In this document: piece by piece, positions 8,928 to 18,639 of the stretch | Layout: the number at the start of each line of letters is the position of its first letter | Position numbering within the stretch: the first letter of the stretch is position 1 | From: Collimonas sp. PA-H2 | GTDB taxonomy: Bacteria > Pseudomonadota > Gammaproteobacteria > Burkholderiales > Burkholderiaceae_D | Direction of reading: 5' to 3' | Length of the DNA stretch: 64,000 bases | NCBI RefSeq assembly: GCF_002564105.1 | Contig: NZ_PDBX01000001.1 | Span: 930,001 to 994,000, forward strand | Program-made: the position numbers and the translations under genes | The notes under the pieces: generated by a model | Databases searched by the model: none | Told to the model about the DNA's origin: nothing | The model's input: the letters and a program-made list of their open reading frames with translations, nothing else

Positions 8928-11522
8928 TCAGGCCGCCGTCGACGATTCCAGGAAGTCCTGGGCGAAACGCTGCAGCACACCGCCGGCTTCGTAGATCGAC
9001 ACTTCTTCCGCCGTATCGAGACGGCAAGTCACGGGCACTTCCACGCGCTCACCGTTCTTGCGGTTGATGACCAGCGTCAACGTGGTGCGCGGCGTACGCT
9101 CGCCCAGCACGTCAAAGGTTTCACTGCCGTCGATCTGCAAGCTGATGCGGTTGACGCCGGGCTTGAACTCCAGCGGCAGCACGCCCATGCCGACCAGGTT
9201 GGTGCGGTGGATGCGCTCGAAGCCTTCCGCCGCGATGGCTTCCACGCCGGCCAGGCGCACGCCCTTGGCGGCCCAGTCACGGGACGATCCCTGGCCGTAG
9301 TCGGCGCCGGCAATCACGATCAGCGGCTGCTTGCGCTCCATGTAGGTTTCGATGGCTTCCCACATGCGGGTGACCTTCCCTTCCGGCTCGACGCGGGTCA
9401 GCGAACCTGCTTTCACCTTGCCGTTTTCCAGTACCATTTCGTTTTTCAGGGTCGGGTTGGCGAAGGTGGCGCGCTGGGCGGTCAGGTGATCGCCGCGGTG
9501 GGTGGCGTAGGAATTGAAGTCCTCTTCCGGCAAGCCCATCTTGGCCAGGTACTCTCCCGCTGCGCTATCGAGCATGATGGCGTTCGACGGCGACAAATGG
9601 TCGGTGGTGATGTTGTCGCCCAACACCGCCAGCGGCCGCATGCCCGTCATGGTGCGGGCGCCGGCCAGCGCGCCTTCCCAGTAAGGCGGACGGCGAATGT
9701 AGGTGGTCTGCGGGCGCCAGTCGTACAGCGGGCTGACCTTCTCGCCGTCATCGGCGACCACCGCGAACATCGGTTCGTAGACCTTGCGGAACAGTTCCGG
9801 CTTGACGCTGGCAGCGACGATGGCGTCGATTTCTTCATCGGACGGCCAGATATCTTTCAAGGTCACCGCATGACCGGCAGCGTCGATGCCGAGGATGTCT
9901 TTTTCGATGTCGAAACGGATGGTGCCGGCAATCGCGTAAGCTACCACCAGAGGCGGCGAAGCCAGGAAGGCTTGCTTGGCGTAAGGATGGATGCGGCCGT
10001 CGAAATTGCGGTTGCCGGACAGGACGGCGGTGGCGTACAGATCGCGCTCCACCACTTCCTTCTGGATGACCGGATCGAGCGCGCCGCTCATGCCGTTGCA
10101 GGTGGTGCAGGCAAATGCGACGACGCCGAAGCCCAGGGTTTCCAGTTCCGGCAGCAGGCCGGCGGCTTCCAGGTACAGCGCGACAGTCTTCGAACCTGGC
10201 GCCAGCGAGCTCTTTACCCATGGCTTACGCAGCAGGCCGCGGGCATTCGCATTGCGCGCCAGCAGGCCGGCGGCGATCATGTTGCGCGGGTTGTTGGTGT
10301 TGGTGCAGCTGGTGATGGCGGCGATGATCACGGCGCCGTCCGGCATCAGTCCCGGTTCGTTCTCTACCTTGCCGCTGATGCCGCGCGCCGCCAGTTCGGA
10401 GGTCGGCACGCGGTTGTGCGGATTGGACGGTCCGGCGATGTTGCGCACCACGGAAGACAGGTCGAAGCTGAGGATGCGTTCATACTCGGCGTTCCGCAGG
10501 CTGTCGGCCCACAGGCCGGCTTGCTTGGCGTAGTTTTCCACCAGCAAGACCTGCGCCTCGTCGCGGCCAGTGAGCCTGAGGTATTTGATGGTCTGCTCAT
10601 CGATGTAGAACATGGCTGCGGTCGAGCCGAACTCCGGCGCCATGTTGGAAATGGTGGCGCGGTCGCCCAGCGTCAGGTGCGAGGCGCCCTCGCCGTAGAA
10701 TTCGAGATAGGAAGACACCACCTTTTGTGCACGCAGGAACTCGGTCAGCGCCAACACTATGTCGGTTGCCGTGATGCCCGGCCGCGGCTTGCCGCTCAGC
10801 TCGACGCCGATGATGTCCGGCAGCCGCATCCAGGAGGCGCGGCCCAACATCACGCTTTCGGCTTCAAGGCCGCCGACGCCGATGGCGAGCACGCCCAGCG
10901 CATCCACCATCGGCGTGTGGCTGTCGGTGCCGACCAGGGTATCCGGGAAGGCCACGCCGTCTTTCACCTGGATCACCGGCGACATGCGCTCAAGGTTGAT
11001 CTGGTGCAGGATGCCGTTGCCTGGCGGGATGACGTCGACGTTCTTGAACGCCTTCTTGGTCCAGTTGATGAAATCGAAACGGTCTTCGTTACGGCGGTCT
11101 TCGATGGCGCGGTTCTTGTCGAAGGCGTCGGCGTCGAAGCCGCCACATTCGACTGCCAGCGAATGGTCCACCACCAGCTGGGTCGGCACCACCGGGTTGA
11201 CCAGCGCCGGGTCGCCGCCTTGCAAAGCAATGGCGTCGCGCAGGCCGGCGAGGTCGACCAGCGCAGTCTGGCCGAGGATGTCATGGCACACCACGCGCGC
11301 CGGGAACCACGGGAAATCGAGATCGCGTTTGCGCTCGATGAATTGCTTGAGCGAAGCGCTCAGGGTCGCCGGTTCGCAGCGGCGCACCAGGTTCTCGGCC
11401 AGCACGCGCGAGGTGTACGGCAGTTTGTCGTAAGCGCCAGGCTGGATCGCATCGACCGCGGCCCGCGTGTCGAAGAAATCCAGCTGGGTGCCGGGTAGAG
11501 GTTTGCGGTTTGCTGTGTTCAT
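8928..11522 (-). CDS. acnD: Fe/S-dependent 2-methylcitrate dehydratase AcnD
   Basis: This 864-residue aconitase-superfamily enzyme dehydrates 2-methylcitrate in the 2-methylcitrate cycle, making the trans isomer that PrpF then isomerises. The [4Fe-4S] ligands are visible as Cys in SCTNTNNPRNMIAAGL (about residue 405) and two Cys in CTTCNGMSG (about 470). The swivel-domain substrate loop YGQGSSRDWAAKGVRLAG lies near residue 740. Length and N-terminus match AcnD rather than AcnA/AcnB. A cytosolic enzyme, it sits between prpC and prpF, as in other Burkholderiales that use AcnD/PrpF in place of PrpD. Confidence 0.95.
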   Translation of the reverse strand: MNTANRKPLPGTQLDFFDTRAAVDAIQPGAYDKLPYTSRVLAENLVRRCEPATLSASLKQFIERKRDLDFPWFPARVVCHDILGQTALVDLAGLRDAIALQGGDPALVNPVVPTQLVVDHSLAVECGGFDADAFDKNRAIEDRRNEDRFDFINWTKKAFKNVDVIPPGNGILHQINLERMSPVIQVKDGVAFPDTLVGTDSHTPMVDALGVLAIGVGGLEAESVMLGRASWMRLPDIIGVELSGKPRPGITATDIVLALTEFLRAQKVVSSYLEFYGEGASHLTLGDRATISNMAPEFGSTAAMFYIDEQTIKYLRLTGRDEAQVLLVENYAKQAGLWADSLRNAEYERILSFDLSSVVRNIAGPSNPHNRVPTSELAARGISGKVENEPGLMPDGAVIIAAITSCTNTNNPRNMIAAGLLARNANARGLLRKPWVKSSLAPGSKTVALYLEAAGLLPELETLGFGVVAFACTTCNGMSGALDPVIQKEVVERDLYATAVLSGNRNFDGRIHPYAKQAFLASPPLVVAYAIAGTIRFDIEKDILGIDAAGHAVTLKDIWPSDEEIDAIVAASVKPELFRKVYEPMFAVVADDGEKVSPLYDWRPQTTYIRRPPYWEGALAGARTMTGMRPLAVLGDNITTDHLSPSNAIMLDSAAGEYLAKMGLPEEDFNSYATHRGDHLTAQRATFANPTLKNEMVLENGKVKAGSLTRVEPEGKVTRMWEAIETYMERKQPLIVIAGADYGQGSSRDWAAKGVRLAGVEAIAAEGFERIHRTNLVGMGVLPLEFKPGVNRISLQIDGSETFDVLGERTPRTTLTLVINRKNGERVEVPVTCRLDTAEEVSIYEAGGVLQRFAQDFLESSTAA

Positions 11523-11612
11523 GGCTCAGTCGGGAAAGGAAGCATCATCTGGTTACATCTAGGCGACCCCAGGCTACGCGCCCCGGCCTCGTCGGCCACG
11601 TCTGGGCGACCC

Positions 11613-11690
11613 CGTCATTCCCGCGAACGCGGGAATCCAAATTGCTGGCGATGGCAGGAAAATGGATCCCCCGCGTTCGCGGGGATGACC
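11613..11690. repeat. Dispersed palindromic repeat (dRS3-like)
   Basis: Two short palindromes face each other in the acnD-prpC gap: GTCATTCCCGCGAACGCGGG on the left and CCCCGCGTTCGCGGGGATGAC on the right. The ATTCCCGC...GCGGGAAT core resembles the dRS3 type of intergenic repeat known from Neisseria and other betaproteobacteria. A role in transcript processing is possible but not shown. Confidence 0.6.
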
Positions 11691-11729
11691 GGGGCGCGTA
11701 GCCGGAGTCGCCTAAACGGGTTTTTAGCG

Positions 11730-12893
11730 CTAGCGCTTGGCGATCGGCACAAACGCCAGGTTGTCCGGGCCGACATAATTGGCCGACGGCCGGATGATCT
11801 TGTTGTCGATGCGCTGCTCGATCACGTGCGCGGCCCAGCCGGAGGTGCGGGAAATCACGAACAGCGGCGTAAACATCGCCGTCGGCACACCCATCATGTG
11901 GTACGACACGGCGGAGAACCAGTCCAGGTTGGGGAACATTTTCTTGACTTCCCACATCACGCTTTCCAGCCGTTCGGCGATATCGAACATCGCGGTCGAA
12001 CCGGCTTCCACCGACAATTTCCGCGCCACTTCCTTGATCACCTTGTTGCGCGGATCGGAGACGGTATACACCGGATGGCCGAAACCGATCACCACCTCCT
12101 TGTTCGCGACCCGGTTGCGGATATCGGCTTCCGCTTCATCCGGATTGTCGTAGCGCTTCTGGATTTCAAACGCGGCTTCATTAGCGCCGCCATGTTTCGG
12201 ACCGCGCAAGGCGCCGATGGCGCCGGTGATGGCGGAGTGGAAATCGGAGCCGGTGCCGGCAATCACCCGGCTGGTAAAGGTCGAGGCATTGAATTCGTGC
12301 TCGGCGTACAGGATCAGCGAGACGTGCATCGCTTTTTCCCACGAGGCAGACGGCTTGACGCCATGCAGCAAGTGCAGGAAATGACCGCCGATGGAATCGT
12401 CGTCGGTTTCGACTTCGATGCGCTTGCCGTTATGGCTGAAGTGATACCAGTACAGCAGCATGGAGCCGAACGACGCCATCAGGCGGTCGGCGATGTCGCG
12501 CGCGCCGGGCGCGTTGTGGTCGTCTTTCTCTGGCAAGGCGCAGCCGAGCACCGAGACGCCGGTGCGCATCACGTCCATCGGGTGCGACGCGGCAGGCAGC
12601 GCTTCCAGCGCGGCCTTGACGTTGGCCGGCAAGCCGCGCTGGGCTTTCAGCTTGGTCTTGTAACCCTTCAGTTCGGCGCTGTTCGGCAGCTTGCCGTGCA
12701 CCAGCAGGTAAGCGATTTCCTCGAACTCGCAAGTATCGGCGATATCCAGGATATCGTAGCCGCGGTAATGCAGGTCGTTGCCGGTTTTACCGACGGAACA
12801 CAGGGCGGTGTTGCCGGCGGCGACGCCGGACAGGGCGACGGATTTCTTTGGTTTGAAAGCGCTGGTTTGTTCGTTTGCTGAAGCGTCGCTCAT
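11730..12893 (-). CDS. prpC: 2-methylcitrate synthase PrpC
   Basis: The start is placed at the ATG at 12893 ([17 protein letters not shown]), which has AGGAGA 8 bases upstream; the longer open frame lacks a ribosome site and overlaps prpB. The 387-residue protein condenses propionyl-CoA with oxaloacetate. Citrate-synthase features include the N-terminal [20 protein letters not shown] typical of PrpC, the catalytic-region His in GFGHPVYT and RLESVMWE. It is the second gene of the leftward operon, 43 bp after prpB. Confidence 0.95.
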   Translation of the reverse strand: MSDASANEQTSAFKPKKSVALSGVAAGNTALCSVGKTGNDLHYRGYDILDIADTCEFEEIAYLLVHGKLPNSAELKGYKTKLKAQRGLPANVKAALEALPAASHPMDVMRTGVSVLGCALPEKDDHNAPGARDIADRLMASFGSMLLYWYHFSHNGKRIEVETDDDSIGGHFLHLLHGVKPSASWEKAMHVSLILYAEHEFNASTFTSRVIAGTGSDFHSAITGAIGALRGPKHGGANEAAFEIQKRYDNPDEAEADIRNRVANKEVVIGFGHPVYTVSDPRNKVIKEVARKLSVEAGSTAMFDIAERLESVMWEVKKMFPNLDWFSAVSYHMMGVPTAMFTPLFVISRTSGWAAHVIEQRIDNKIIRPSANYVGPDNLAFVPIAKR

Positions 12894-12936
12894 TGCGTAA
12901 TCTCCTGACGGAAAAGAATCGATGTAATGGATTATT

Positions 12937-13824
12937 TTATTTCTTCTGGGCCGCAAACAGCGCATCCAGGTGTTGCTCGAATTCGTGGTAGTTGATCCGC
13001 TCATATAATTCCATGCGGGTCTGCATGGTGTCGAGCACGTTTTTTTGCGTGCCGTCGCGGCGAATCGCGGCATACACGTTTTCCGCCGCCTTGTTCATGG
13101 CGCGGAAGGCCGACAGCGGATACAGCACCAGGCCGACATCGGCCGCTTTCAATTCGTCCACCGTGAACAGCGGCGTGGCGCCAAATTCGGTGATGTTGGC
13201 CAGGACGGGCACCTTGACGGCGGCGGCAAATTGCTTATACATCGCCAGCTCCGTGATGGCTTCCGGGAAGATCATGTCGGCGCCTGCCTCAACGCAGGCG
13301 ATTGCGCGTTCCAGCGCCGATTCCAGCCCTTCGACCGCAAGCGCGTCGGTGCGCGCCATGATCACGAAATTGTCGTCGGTGCGGGCATCGACCGCGGCCT
13401 TGATGCGGTCGACCATTTCCTGCTTGCTGACGATTTCCTTGTTGGGGCGATGGCCGCAGCGCTTGGCGCCGACCTGGTCTTCGATGTGGATCGCCGCGGC
13501 GCCGAACTTGATCATGGACTTGACGGTGCGCGCCACATTGAAGGCGCTGGCGCCAAAACCGGTGTCGACATCGACCAGCAAAGGCAGGTCGCAGACATCG
13601 GTGATGCGGCGCACATCGGTCAGCACGTCGTCCAGGTTGGAGATGCCGAGGTCGGGCAGGCCGAGCGAACCGGCGGCGACGCCGCCGCCGGACAGGTAGA
13701 TCGCCTTGAAGCCGGCGCGCTTGGCCAGCAAGGCGTGGTTGGCGTTGATCGCGCCGATCACCTGCAGCGGCGACTCTTCCTGCACCGCCTTGCGAAAGGC
13801 CGCGCCTGCGGAATATGAACTCAT
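12937..13824 (-). CDS. prpB: 2-methylisocitrate lyase PrpB
   Basis: The start is set at the ATG at 13824 ([14 protein letters not shown]), with AGGAGA 6 bases upstream, giving 295 residues. The enzyme cleaves 2-methylisocitrate to succinate and pyruvate, the last step of the 2-methylcitrate cycle. The isocitrate-lyase-superfamily signature [11 protein letters not shown], with the catalytic Cys, lies near residue 120. The metal-binding DVDTGFG and EDQ motifs are also present. It is the first gene of the operon and is preceded by a consensus sigma-54 promoter. Confidence 0.95.
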   Translation of the reverse strand: MSSYSAGAAFRKAVQEESPLQVIGAINANHALLAKRAGFKAIYLSGGGVAAGSLGLPDLGISNLDDVLTDVRRITDVCDLPLLVDVDTGFGASAFNVARTVKSMIKFGAAAIHIEDQVGAKRCGHRPNKEIVSKQEMVDRIKAAVDARTDDNFVIMARTDALAVEGLESALERAIACVEAGADMIFPEAITELAMYKQFAAAVKVPVLANITEFGATPLFTVDELKAADVGLVLYPLSAFRAMNKAAENVYAAIRRDGTQKNVLDTMQTRMELYERINYHEFEQHLDALFAAQKK

Positions 13825-13913
13825 GTCTTCTCCTGATAAAAATTGCACACTACGGGCACACCGTTGGCGTGCTGTTTCATGCAGCTTGCTGCACGGGGAC
13901 TTTTCTACTATAG

Positions 13914-13929
13914 AGCAATCAGCGTGCCA
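13914..13929 (-). promoter_or_regulatory. Sigma-54 promoter of the prp operon
   Basis: On the minus strand the sequence reads TGGCACGCTGATTGCT, an exact match to the sigma-54 -24/-12 consensus (TGGCAC, five bases, TTGCW). It is about 90 bases upstream of the prpB start. Since the divergent gene encodes PrpR, a sigma-54-dependent activator, this is very likely the prpBC-acnD-prpF promoter. Confidence 0.88.
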
Positions 13930-14050
13930 AACCAGGCCGGAACCAGGGGCGGACCATGAGGAAAATAGAAATAACAAAATGAAATCAATAACTTAGAAAA
14001 TTAAATAGTAATAAATCAAATTCACTTTACGCTTTATAAAACAATAGAAA

Positions 14051-14111
14051 TGTTTCATCCTGTGTTACATTTATCCAAATTGAAACACATGCGTTAAACG
14101 CATTTGAAACA
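14051..14111. promoter_or_regulatory. Candidate PrpR operator cluster
   Basis: The prpB-prpR gap holds a 15-bp perfect palindrome ATGCGTTAAACGCAT (14089-14103). Around it are TGTTTCA at 14051 and TGAAACA at 14081 and 14105, an inverted/direct array. The position is 120-200 bases upstream of the sigma-54 promoter, as expected for an enhancer site. The last copy abuts the prpR start codon, which suggests autorepression. Assignment to PrpR is inference. Confidence 0.5.
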
Positions 14112-15751
14112 TGCCACCCTCTTCCCCTGCCCGCCGCGATGGCGGCAACGCCAGCGACCCTGGCCAGAAACCGGTGATCTGGACCGTCTCGGTGTCGCGC
14201 CTGTCCGACCTGTTCCGCGACATCACGCTGGAATACGACGACCGCGCGACGATAGAACCGATCGAGCTGGGCTTCGACGAAGCCGCGCGCCATATCCGCG
14301 AACGGATGGAAAGCGAGCGCTGCGACGCGGTGATCGCAGCCGGCTCCAACGGCGCCTACCTGAAAAGCCGGCTATCGGTGCCGGTGGTGATCGCCAAGGC
14401 CAGCGGTTTCGACGTGCTGCAGGCCCTGGCGCGCGCGCGCAAGATCACGCCCGACATCGGCATCATCACCTATCAATCGACCATGCCGGCGCTCAAGGAA
14501 TTCCGGGATGCATTCGGCTTCAATATCCTGCAGCGCGACTACGCCACCGAAGAAGATGCACGGGCGCAAATCAATGAACTCAAGGCCAGCGGCGTCAAGG
14601 CGATTGTCGGCGCCGGCCTGATCACCGACCTGGCCGAGGAAGCCGGGCTGGCGGCGGTCTTCGTCTATTCCGCTGCATCGATCCGCCAGGCCTTCGACGA
14701 TGCCCTGGAAATCGCCCGCCTGACCCAGCTGGAAGCCAACCGCGGCCGCGCCAGCGCGCCGCTGGCCGATACCCTGCGCGCCAAGCACGGCATCAACGAT
14801 TTGCGCGGCGACTCGCCAGCGATGGAAACCCTGCGCCAGTCCATCGTGCTGTACGCAAAATCGCAGGCAACCGTGCTGATCCGGGGTGAAACCGGCACTG
14901 GCAAGGAGCTGGTGGCGCAAGCGATCCACCGCGAAAATCCGCGCGCCCTCAGCGGCAACAAACCGTTCGTCGCGGTCAACTGCGGCGCGATCGCGGAATC
15001 GCTGCTGGAGTCGGAGCTGTTCGGTTACGAAGAAGGTGCATTCACCGGCTCGCGCCGTGGCGGCCATGCCGGCCTGTTTGAAGCAGCGCACCGCGGTACG
15101 CTGTTCCTGGATGAAATCGGCGAAATGCCGCTGGCGCTGCAAACCCGTTTGCTGCGGGTGCTGGAAGAACGCGAAGTGGTGCGGGTTGGCGGCACGCGGC
15201 CGATTGCGGTCGAGGTGCGCATCATCAGCGCCACCCATTGCGACCTCGAGCAGCGCATCCGTGAAGGCCGTTTCCGCGCCGACCTGTTTTATCGCCTGGC
15301 CGTGCTGCGCCTGACGCTGGCGCCGCTGCGCCAACGCCCGCAAGACCTGATCGCGCTGGCCGAGTGGTACCTGAAAAAGGCGCTGGCCGCGCTGGGCGCC
15401 CGCCCACATCCGAACCTGCATGCCGAAATCATGGCCTGCGCGCCCCTGCTTAGCGCCTACGCCTGGCCCGGCAACGCGCGCGAAGTACGCAACATGATGG
15501 ACAGGCTGGCGCTGTTCCTGGCGGCCGAACCGCTGCAGGCGCTGTCGCCCGCCTTCATCGCCAGCATCGCGCCGGAATTCGCCCAGGCGGCAGCAACGCC
15601 GGCCGTAGCAACAACAGCAACAGACGCCGCAGCGCAAGCCGCGGAAAACATCGCCCAAGTGCTGGCCCGTTTCGACGGCAACCGGGCAGCTGCCGCCAGG
15701 CACCTCGGCATCAGCCGCACCACGTTGTGGCGTAAAATCAAGGATCAATGA
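14111..15751 (+). CDS. prpR: Propionate catabolism sigma-54 activator PrpR
   Basis: This 546-residue regulator has the PrpR N-terminal sensory domain (about 20-200, thought to bind 2-methylcitrate) and an AAA+ domain (about 225-460). Walker A is GETGTGKE near 261, the sigma-54 contact loop reads GAFTGS near 309 and Walker B follows as [11 protein letters not shown] Fis-type helix-turn-helix ends the protein ([19 protein letters not shown]). The GAFTGA loop has Ser in place of the last Ala, a tolerated variant. The start ATG has no clear ribosome site and directly follows a TGAAAC box. It is divergent from prpB, which it should activate. Confidence 0.93.
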   Translation: MPPSSPARRDGGNASDPGQKPVIWTVSVSRLSDLFRDITLEYDDRATIEPIELGFDEAARHIRERMESERCDAVIAAGSNGAYLKSRLSVPVVIAKASGFDVLQALARARKITPDIGIITYQSTMPALKEFRDAFGFNILQRDYATEEDARAQINELKASGVKAIVGAGLITDLAEEAGLAAVFVYSAASIRQAFDDALEIARLTQLEANRGRASAPLADTLRAKHGINDLRGDSPAMETLRQSIVLYAKSQATVLIRGETGTGKELVAQAIHRENPRALSGNKPFVAVNCGAIAESLLESELFGYEEGAFTGSRRGGHAGLFEAAHRGTLFLDEIGEMPLALQTRLLRVLEEREVVRVGGTRPIAVEVRIISATHCDLEQRIREGRFRADLFYRLAVLRLTLAPLRQRPQDLIALAEWYLKKALAALGARPHPNLHAEIMACAPLLSAYAWPGNAREVRNMMDRLALFLAAEPLQALSPAFIASIAPEFAQAAATPAVATTATDAAAQAAENIAQVLARFDGNRAAAARHLGISRTTLWRKIKDQ

Positions 15752-15772
15752 AAACCATCCATCGAGACGCCC

Positions 15773-16177
15773 ATGCCCACGCGAACAGCCTCTTGCACTT
15801 GTGGTCAGCTAAGCATTGAAGTCCAAGGTGCGCCTAGCGGCGTCGGGCTCTGCCACTGCCTTGCTTGTCAACAAAGAACCGGCAGCGTCTTCGCCGCCCT
15901 GGCCGGCTTTGCCGCTCCCTACAAGGTCACCGGTTCAGCTACCGAGTATGTCCGTAGCGGCGACCAAGGGGCCAGGTTCATTTTCCGATTCTGTCCGGTC
16001 TGCGGCACCAACCTGTTCCACACAGAAGAAGGGGTAGCCGGGCGCGTAAGCGTCGCCGTCGGCGCGTTTGCCGACCCTGGCTTTCCGGCGCCTCGGCTGT
16101 CCATCTACGATTGCCGCAGACATCCGTGGGTTCAGCTGCCGCCTGGCGTAGTCGCTTTCAAGAAGGATCCTCCGTAA
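15773..16177 (+). CDS. GFA (CENP-V/GFA) family protein
   Basis: This 134-residue zinc-binding protein belongs to the glutathione-dependent formaldehyde-activating-enzyme-like family. The cysteine motifs are CTCG near residue 8, CHCLACQ near 27 and CPVCGTNLF near 95. Most members are not proven to act on formaldehyde, so the substrate is open. It starts 22 bp after prpR on the same strand. A degenerate copy of its last ~100 bases lies at 24518-24622. Confidence 0.85.
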   Translation: MPTRTASCTCGQLSIEVQGAPSGVGLCHCLACQQRTGSVFAALAGFAAPYKVTGSATEYVRSGDQGARFIFRFCPVCGTNLFHTEEGVAGRVSVAVGAFADPGFPAPRLSIYDCRRHPWVQLPPGVVAFKKDPP

Positions 16178-16257
16178 TATCCAGCCCTGGCATGCGGCGG
16201 CCAGCCTATTCAGAATTTCATGAAACAGGACAAGCCGTCATCTTAAAAATCGATGTC

Positions 16258-16562
16258 GTAGGGTGGGCACTCCGTGCCCACGCATTGCTGCGGATATTTG
16301 CGACCCGAGTTGCGCGTCCGCGTGGGTACGGAGTGCCCACGCGGACCTGGCGGGGCGCGGAGCCCGAGGCGCGTGTGTCCGGAACGCGAATGTTTGCAGT
16401 ACTTAAATTACGATAAATCACCGGTAGGGTGGGCACTCCGTGCCCACGCGGACGTGGCGGGGCGCGGAGCCCGGGACGTGCAGTCCGGGAAGTGAATATT
16501 CGCAGTACTGCGTGGGCACGGAGTGCCCACCCTACGGATGATTTGTCGTAGTTTAAGAAAAT
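16258..16562. repeat. Long inverted-repeat intergenic element
   Basis: The motif GTAGGGTGGGCACTCCGTGC and its inverse recur here in two adjoining hairpin units (about 16258-16420 and 16425-16545). A tail related to TTTAAGAAAATATCAATAA follows. The same family makes up the tandem array at 19698-20245. Short open frames over it are by-products of the GC-rich palindromes. Confidence 0.75.
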
Positions 16563-16737
16563 ATCAATAATACGAAAGCGATTCAAGCCGCACCAGCTCG
16601 ACGTGCAACTCGCGTCTCAATATGAATCTGTGGGACGCAGAATGGATCTCATTGAATTGCTCGATGTTCCATATTGTCATGGTGGAGGCGGCGGACGTCG
16701 AAGCCGCCGCCATTTATCCCTTTGGCCACTTCGGGTC

Positions 16738-17979
16738 TTATTTGGGCTTGCCCAGATCCATAAGCATGCGGGTCAGCAAATAAAAGCGCGGCACAATGCT
16801 GTCGATCTCGGCATATTCGTCCGGCGTATGGATGCCGCCGCCGACAATCCCGAAGCCATCCAGCGTCGGGATCCCGACGCCAGCCGAGAGGCTAGAATCC
16901 GCAGCGCCGCCGCTGCCCTCAAGCGTCAGCTTTTTACCCAACTCGCCATAAATGGCCTGTGCCTTGGCGGCCAGCGCCTCCGATTGCGGATTGGCCGGCA
17001 TCGGTGGAAAACCGCGGGTCAAATGCGTGCTTACCTGCGTATCAGGAATCAGTTTTTTCTGCGACACCTTGATCATGTCTTTTTCGACGCGGTCGAATTC
17101 TTCGGGCACCGCGACGCGCACATCGCCGAAGGCGGTCGCATGATCCGGGATGACGTTGGTCGAGCCCCCAGCGTTTATCACTGTGAAGTTGACGGTAGTC
17201 TGTTTTTCGCGATCGCCGAGCTGGCCGAGCTGCAATATCTGGTGTGCGGCTTCCATCGCCGCATTACGGCCGCTGTCGGGCGCCACGCCGGCGTGCGCAG
17301 CCTTGCCGATGACCTCGACCTGCGCCGTGCCGCTGCCTTTTCGCCATACCACCAAACCGTCGGCCGGCCGCCCCGGTTCAAGGTTCAGCACAACATCGTG
17401 CTGCTTGGCGATTTTTTCGATCAGTGCGCGTGAGCCGGTCGAGCCGGTCTCTTCGTTAGAGTTGAGTAATAAGGTAATCTGGGCATAGTCTTTAAAATCC
17501 AGTTCCTGCAGGATTTTTAACGCATACAGGCCAGCGACCACGCCGCCTTTGTCATCCATGACGCCTGGGCCATAGGCCCTGTTGCCCTTGACATAAAACG
17601 GTTTGGCTACGGCGGCACCGCGTTTGAAAACAGTGTCCATATGCGCCATCAGCAAAATTTTTCCTTTGCCGCTGCCACTGAATGTCGCTACGACGTTATT
17701 GCCAAGCGCCGGTGCAGCCGGATAGGTTTCAACGCGCGCCCCGATCTTTTTTAGTTCCTCGATCACTATCCCGCCGACCTGGCTCAATCCCTGCTCGTCG
17801 CCGGTGCCCGAGTCAATATTTACTAAACGTTCCAGCAACTTCAAGGCTTCGCCCTTATATTTCTCGGCTGTTTCATAAACCTGCTTGTCTGGCGCAGCAA
17901 TAGAGGATGGCGTGGTGAAACCAAGAACAATACCTAAACCCAGGCTCGATATGAATGCGGATCGTGCAAGAAAAAACAT
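16738..17979 (-). CDS. M20 family glutamate carboxypeptidase (CPG2-like)
   Basis: This 413-residue exported zinc peptidase has a signal peptide (cleavage near SIAAPDK). The M20 metal-site motifs are in order: LLMAHMDTVF (His, about 115), GPGVMDDKGG (bridging Asp, about 144), NSNEETGS (catalytic and ligand Glu, about 178), LEPGRP (Glu, about 202) and the late His in GGGIHTPDEYAEI. The overall pattern and length match carboxypeptidase G2, which releases C-terminal glutamate from folates and related amides. GGGAGAT lies upstream of the ATG. It stands alone. Confidence 0.88.
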   Translation of the reverse strand: MFFLARSAFISSLGLGIVLGFTTPSSIAAPDKQVYETAEKYKGEALKLLERLVNIDSGTGDEQGLSQVGGIVIEELKKIGARVETYPAAPALGNNVVATFSGSGKGKILLMAHMDTVFKRGAAVAKPFYVKGNRAYGPGVMDDKGGVVAGLYALKILQELDFKDYAQITLLLNSNEETGSTGSRALIEKIAKQHDVVLNLEPGRPADGLVVWRKGSGTAQVEVIGKAAHAGVAPDSGRNAAMEAAHQILQLGQLGDREKQTTVNFTVINAGGSTNVIPDHATAFGDVRVAVPEEFDRVEKDMIKVSQKKLIPDTQVSTHLTRGFPPMPANPQSEALAAKAQAIYGELGKKLTLEGSGGAADSSLSAGVGIPTLDGFGIVGGGIHTPDEYAEIDSIVPRFYLLTRMLMDLGKPK

Positions 17980-18280
17980 TATTGTGATCTCCCGTTTAAA
18001 TTAAGATTAAATTCCAGAGGAATACAGGATATCGCCCCGAGCTGCTGCATTTAGTTAAATAAATCTTGTTTTGACTAATACCAGGACTCTGCAAGCGCAT
18101 CCCGATTGCCGGCACACATCACACAGAATACGATAACTTGGCGGTCCTTGATCAAAACAGCGTTCTCTCTGTGCTTTTGGAGCGACTTGTTAAGTAATTT
18201 CATCCAATAACTGAATCGAACGCCAACCCAAATCAGCAGATATCATGCCAGCCAAAGAGGCTATTTTGATTGGTGATGAT
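17980..18280. other. Intergenic region, promoter of carboxypeptidase gene
   Basis: This 301-bp AT-richer stretch lies between the carboxypeptidase start and the left end of IS3 copy 1. No gene or clear repeat was recognised. It should hold the leftward carboxypeptidase promoter. Confidence 0.4.
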
Positions 18281-18348
18281 TGAGCTTTCCCTGAAATTTC
18301 GTCTTCCACAGGTGACGTAAAATTGACGTTACTTTGGGAAGGCAAGAA

Positions 18349-18639
18349 ATGAAGATTTCAAGAAGTTCATACACGGCGGAATTCAAGGAATTGGCAGTCA
18401 GACGGGTCAATGCCTGCGAGTCCTTCGCGGCGACAGCCAAGGAACTTGGTCTAAGCGAACAAACGCTGCGCAACTGGGTCAAGGCCGCTAAGGCTGGCAA
18501 GTTGAACGGCGCTGGTAGCAAGGTTGTGACACCGGAAGAGATGGAATTGTCGCGCTTACGTGCCGAGAATGCCAAGCTCAAGCGGGAGAACGAAATCATA
18601 AAAAAGGCAGCGGCGTACTTCGCGAAGGATGTTCTGTGA
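18349..18639 (+). CDS. IS3 transposase OrfA
   Basis: This 96-residue protein has a helix-turn-helix N-terminus (FKELAVRRVNACESFAATAK) and a leucine-zipper-like C-terminus (LSRLRAENAKLKRENEIIKK), as in IS3 OrfA. The ATG at 18349 is preceded by GGAAGG and fits better than the upstream TTG. Near its end lies a slippery A6G run (18600-18606). A -1 shift there opens directly into the OrfB frame, so an OrfAB fusion transposase can be made. Confidence 0.92.
   Translation: MKISRSSYTAEFKELAVRRVNACESFAATAKELGLSEQTLRNWVKAAKAGKLNGAGSKVVTPEEMELSRLRAENAKLKRENEIIKKAAAYFAKDVL

Noticed and set aside
8925..11498. 857-codon rightward open frame across acnD
   Set aside because: It is the antisense shadow of acnD, which has clear Fe-S motifs; the shadow is rich in His, Gln, Arg and Val with no recognisable domain.
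11685..12881. 398-codon rightward frame over prpC
   Set aside because: Antisense to the prpC coding region, with shadow-type composition and no family match.
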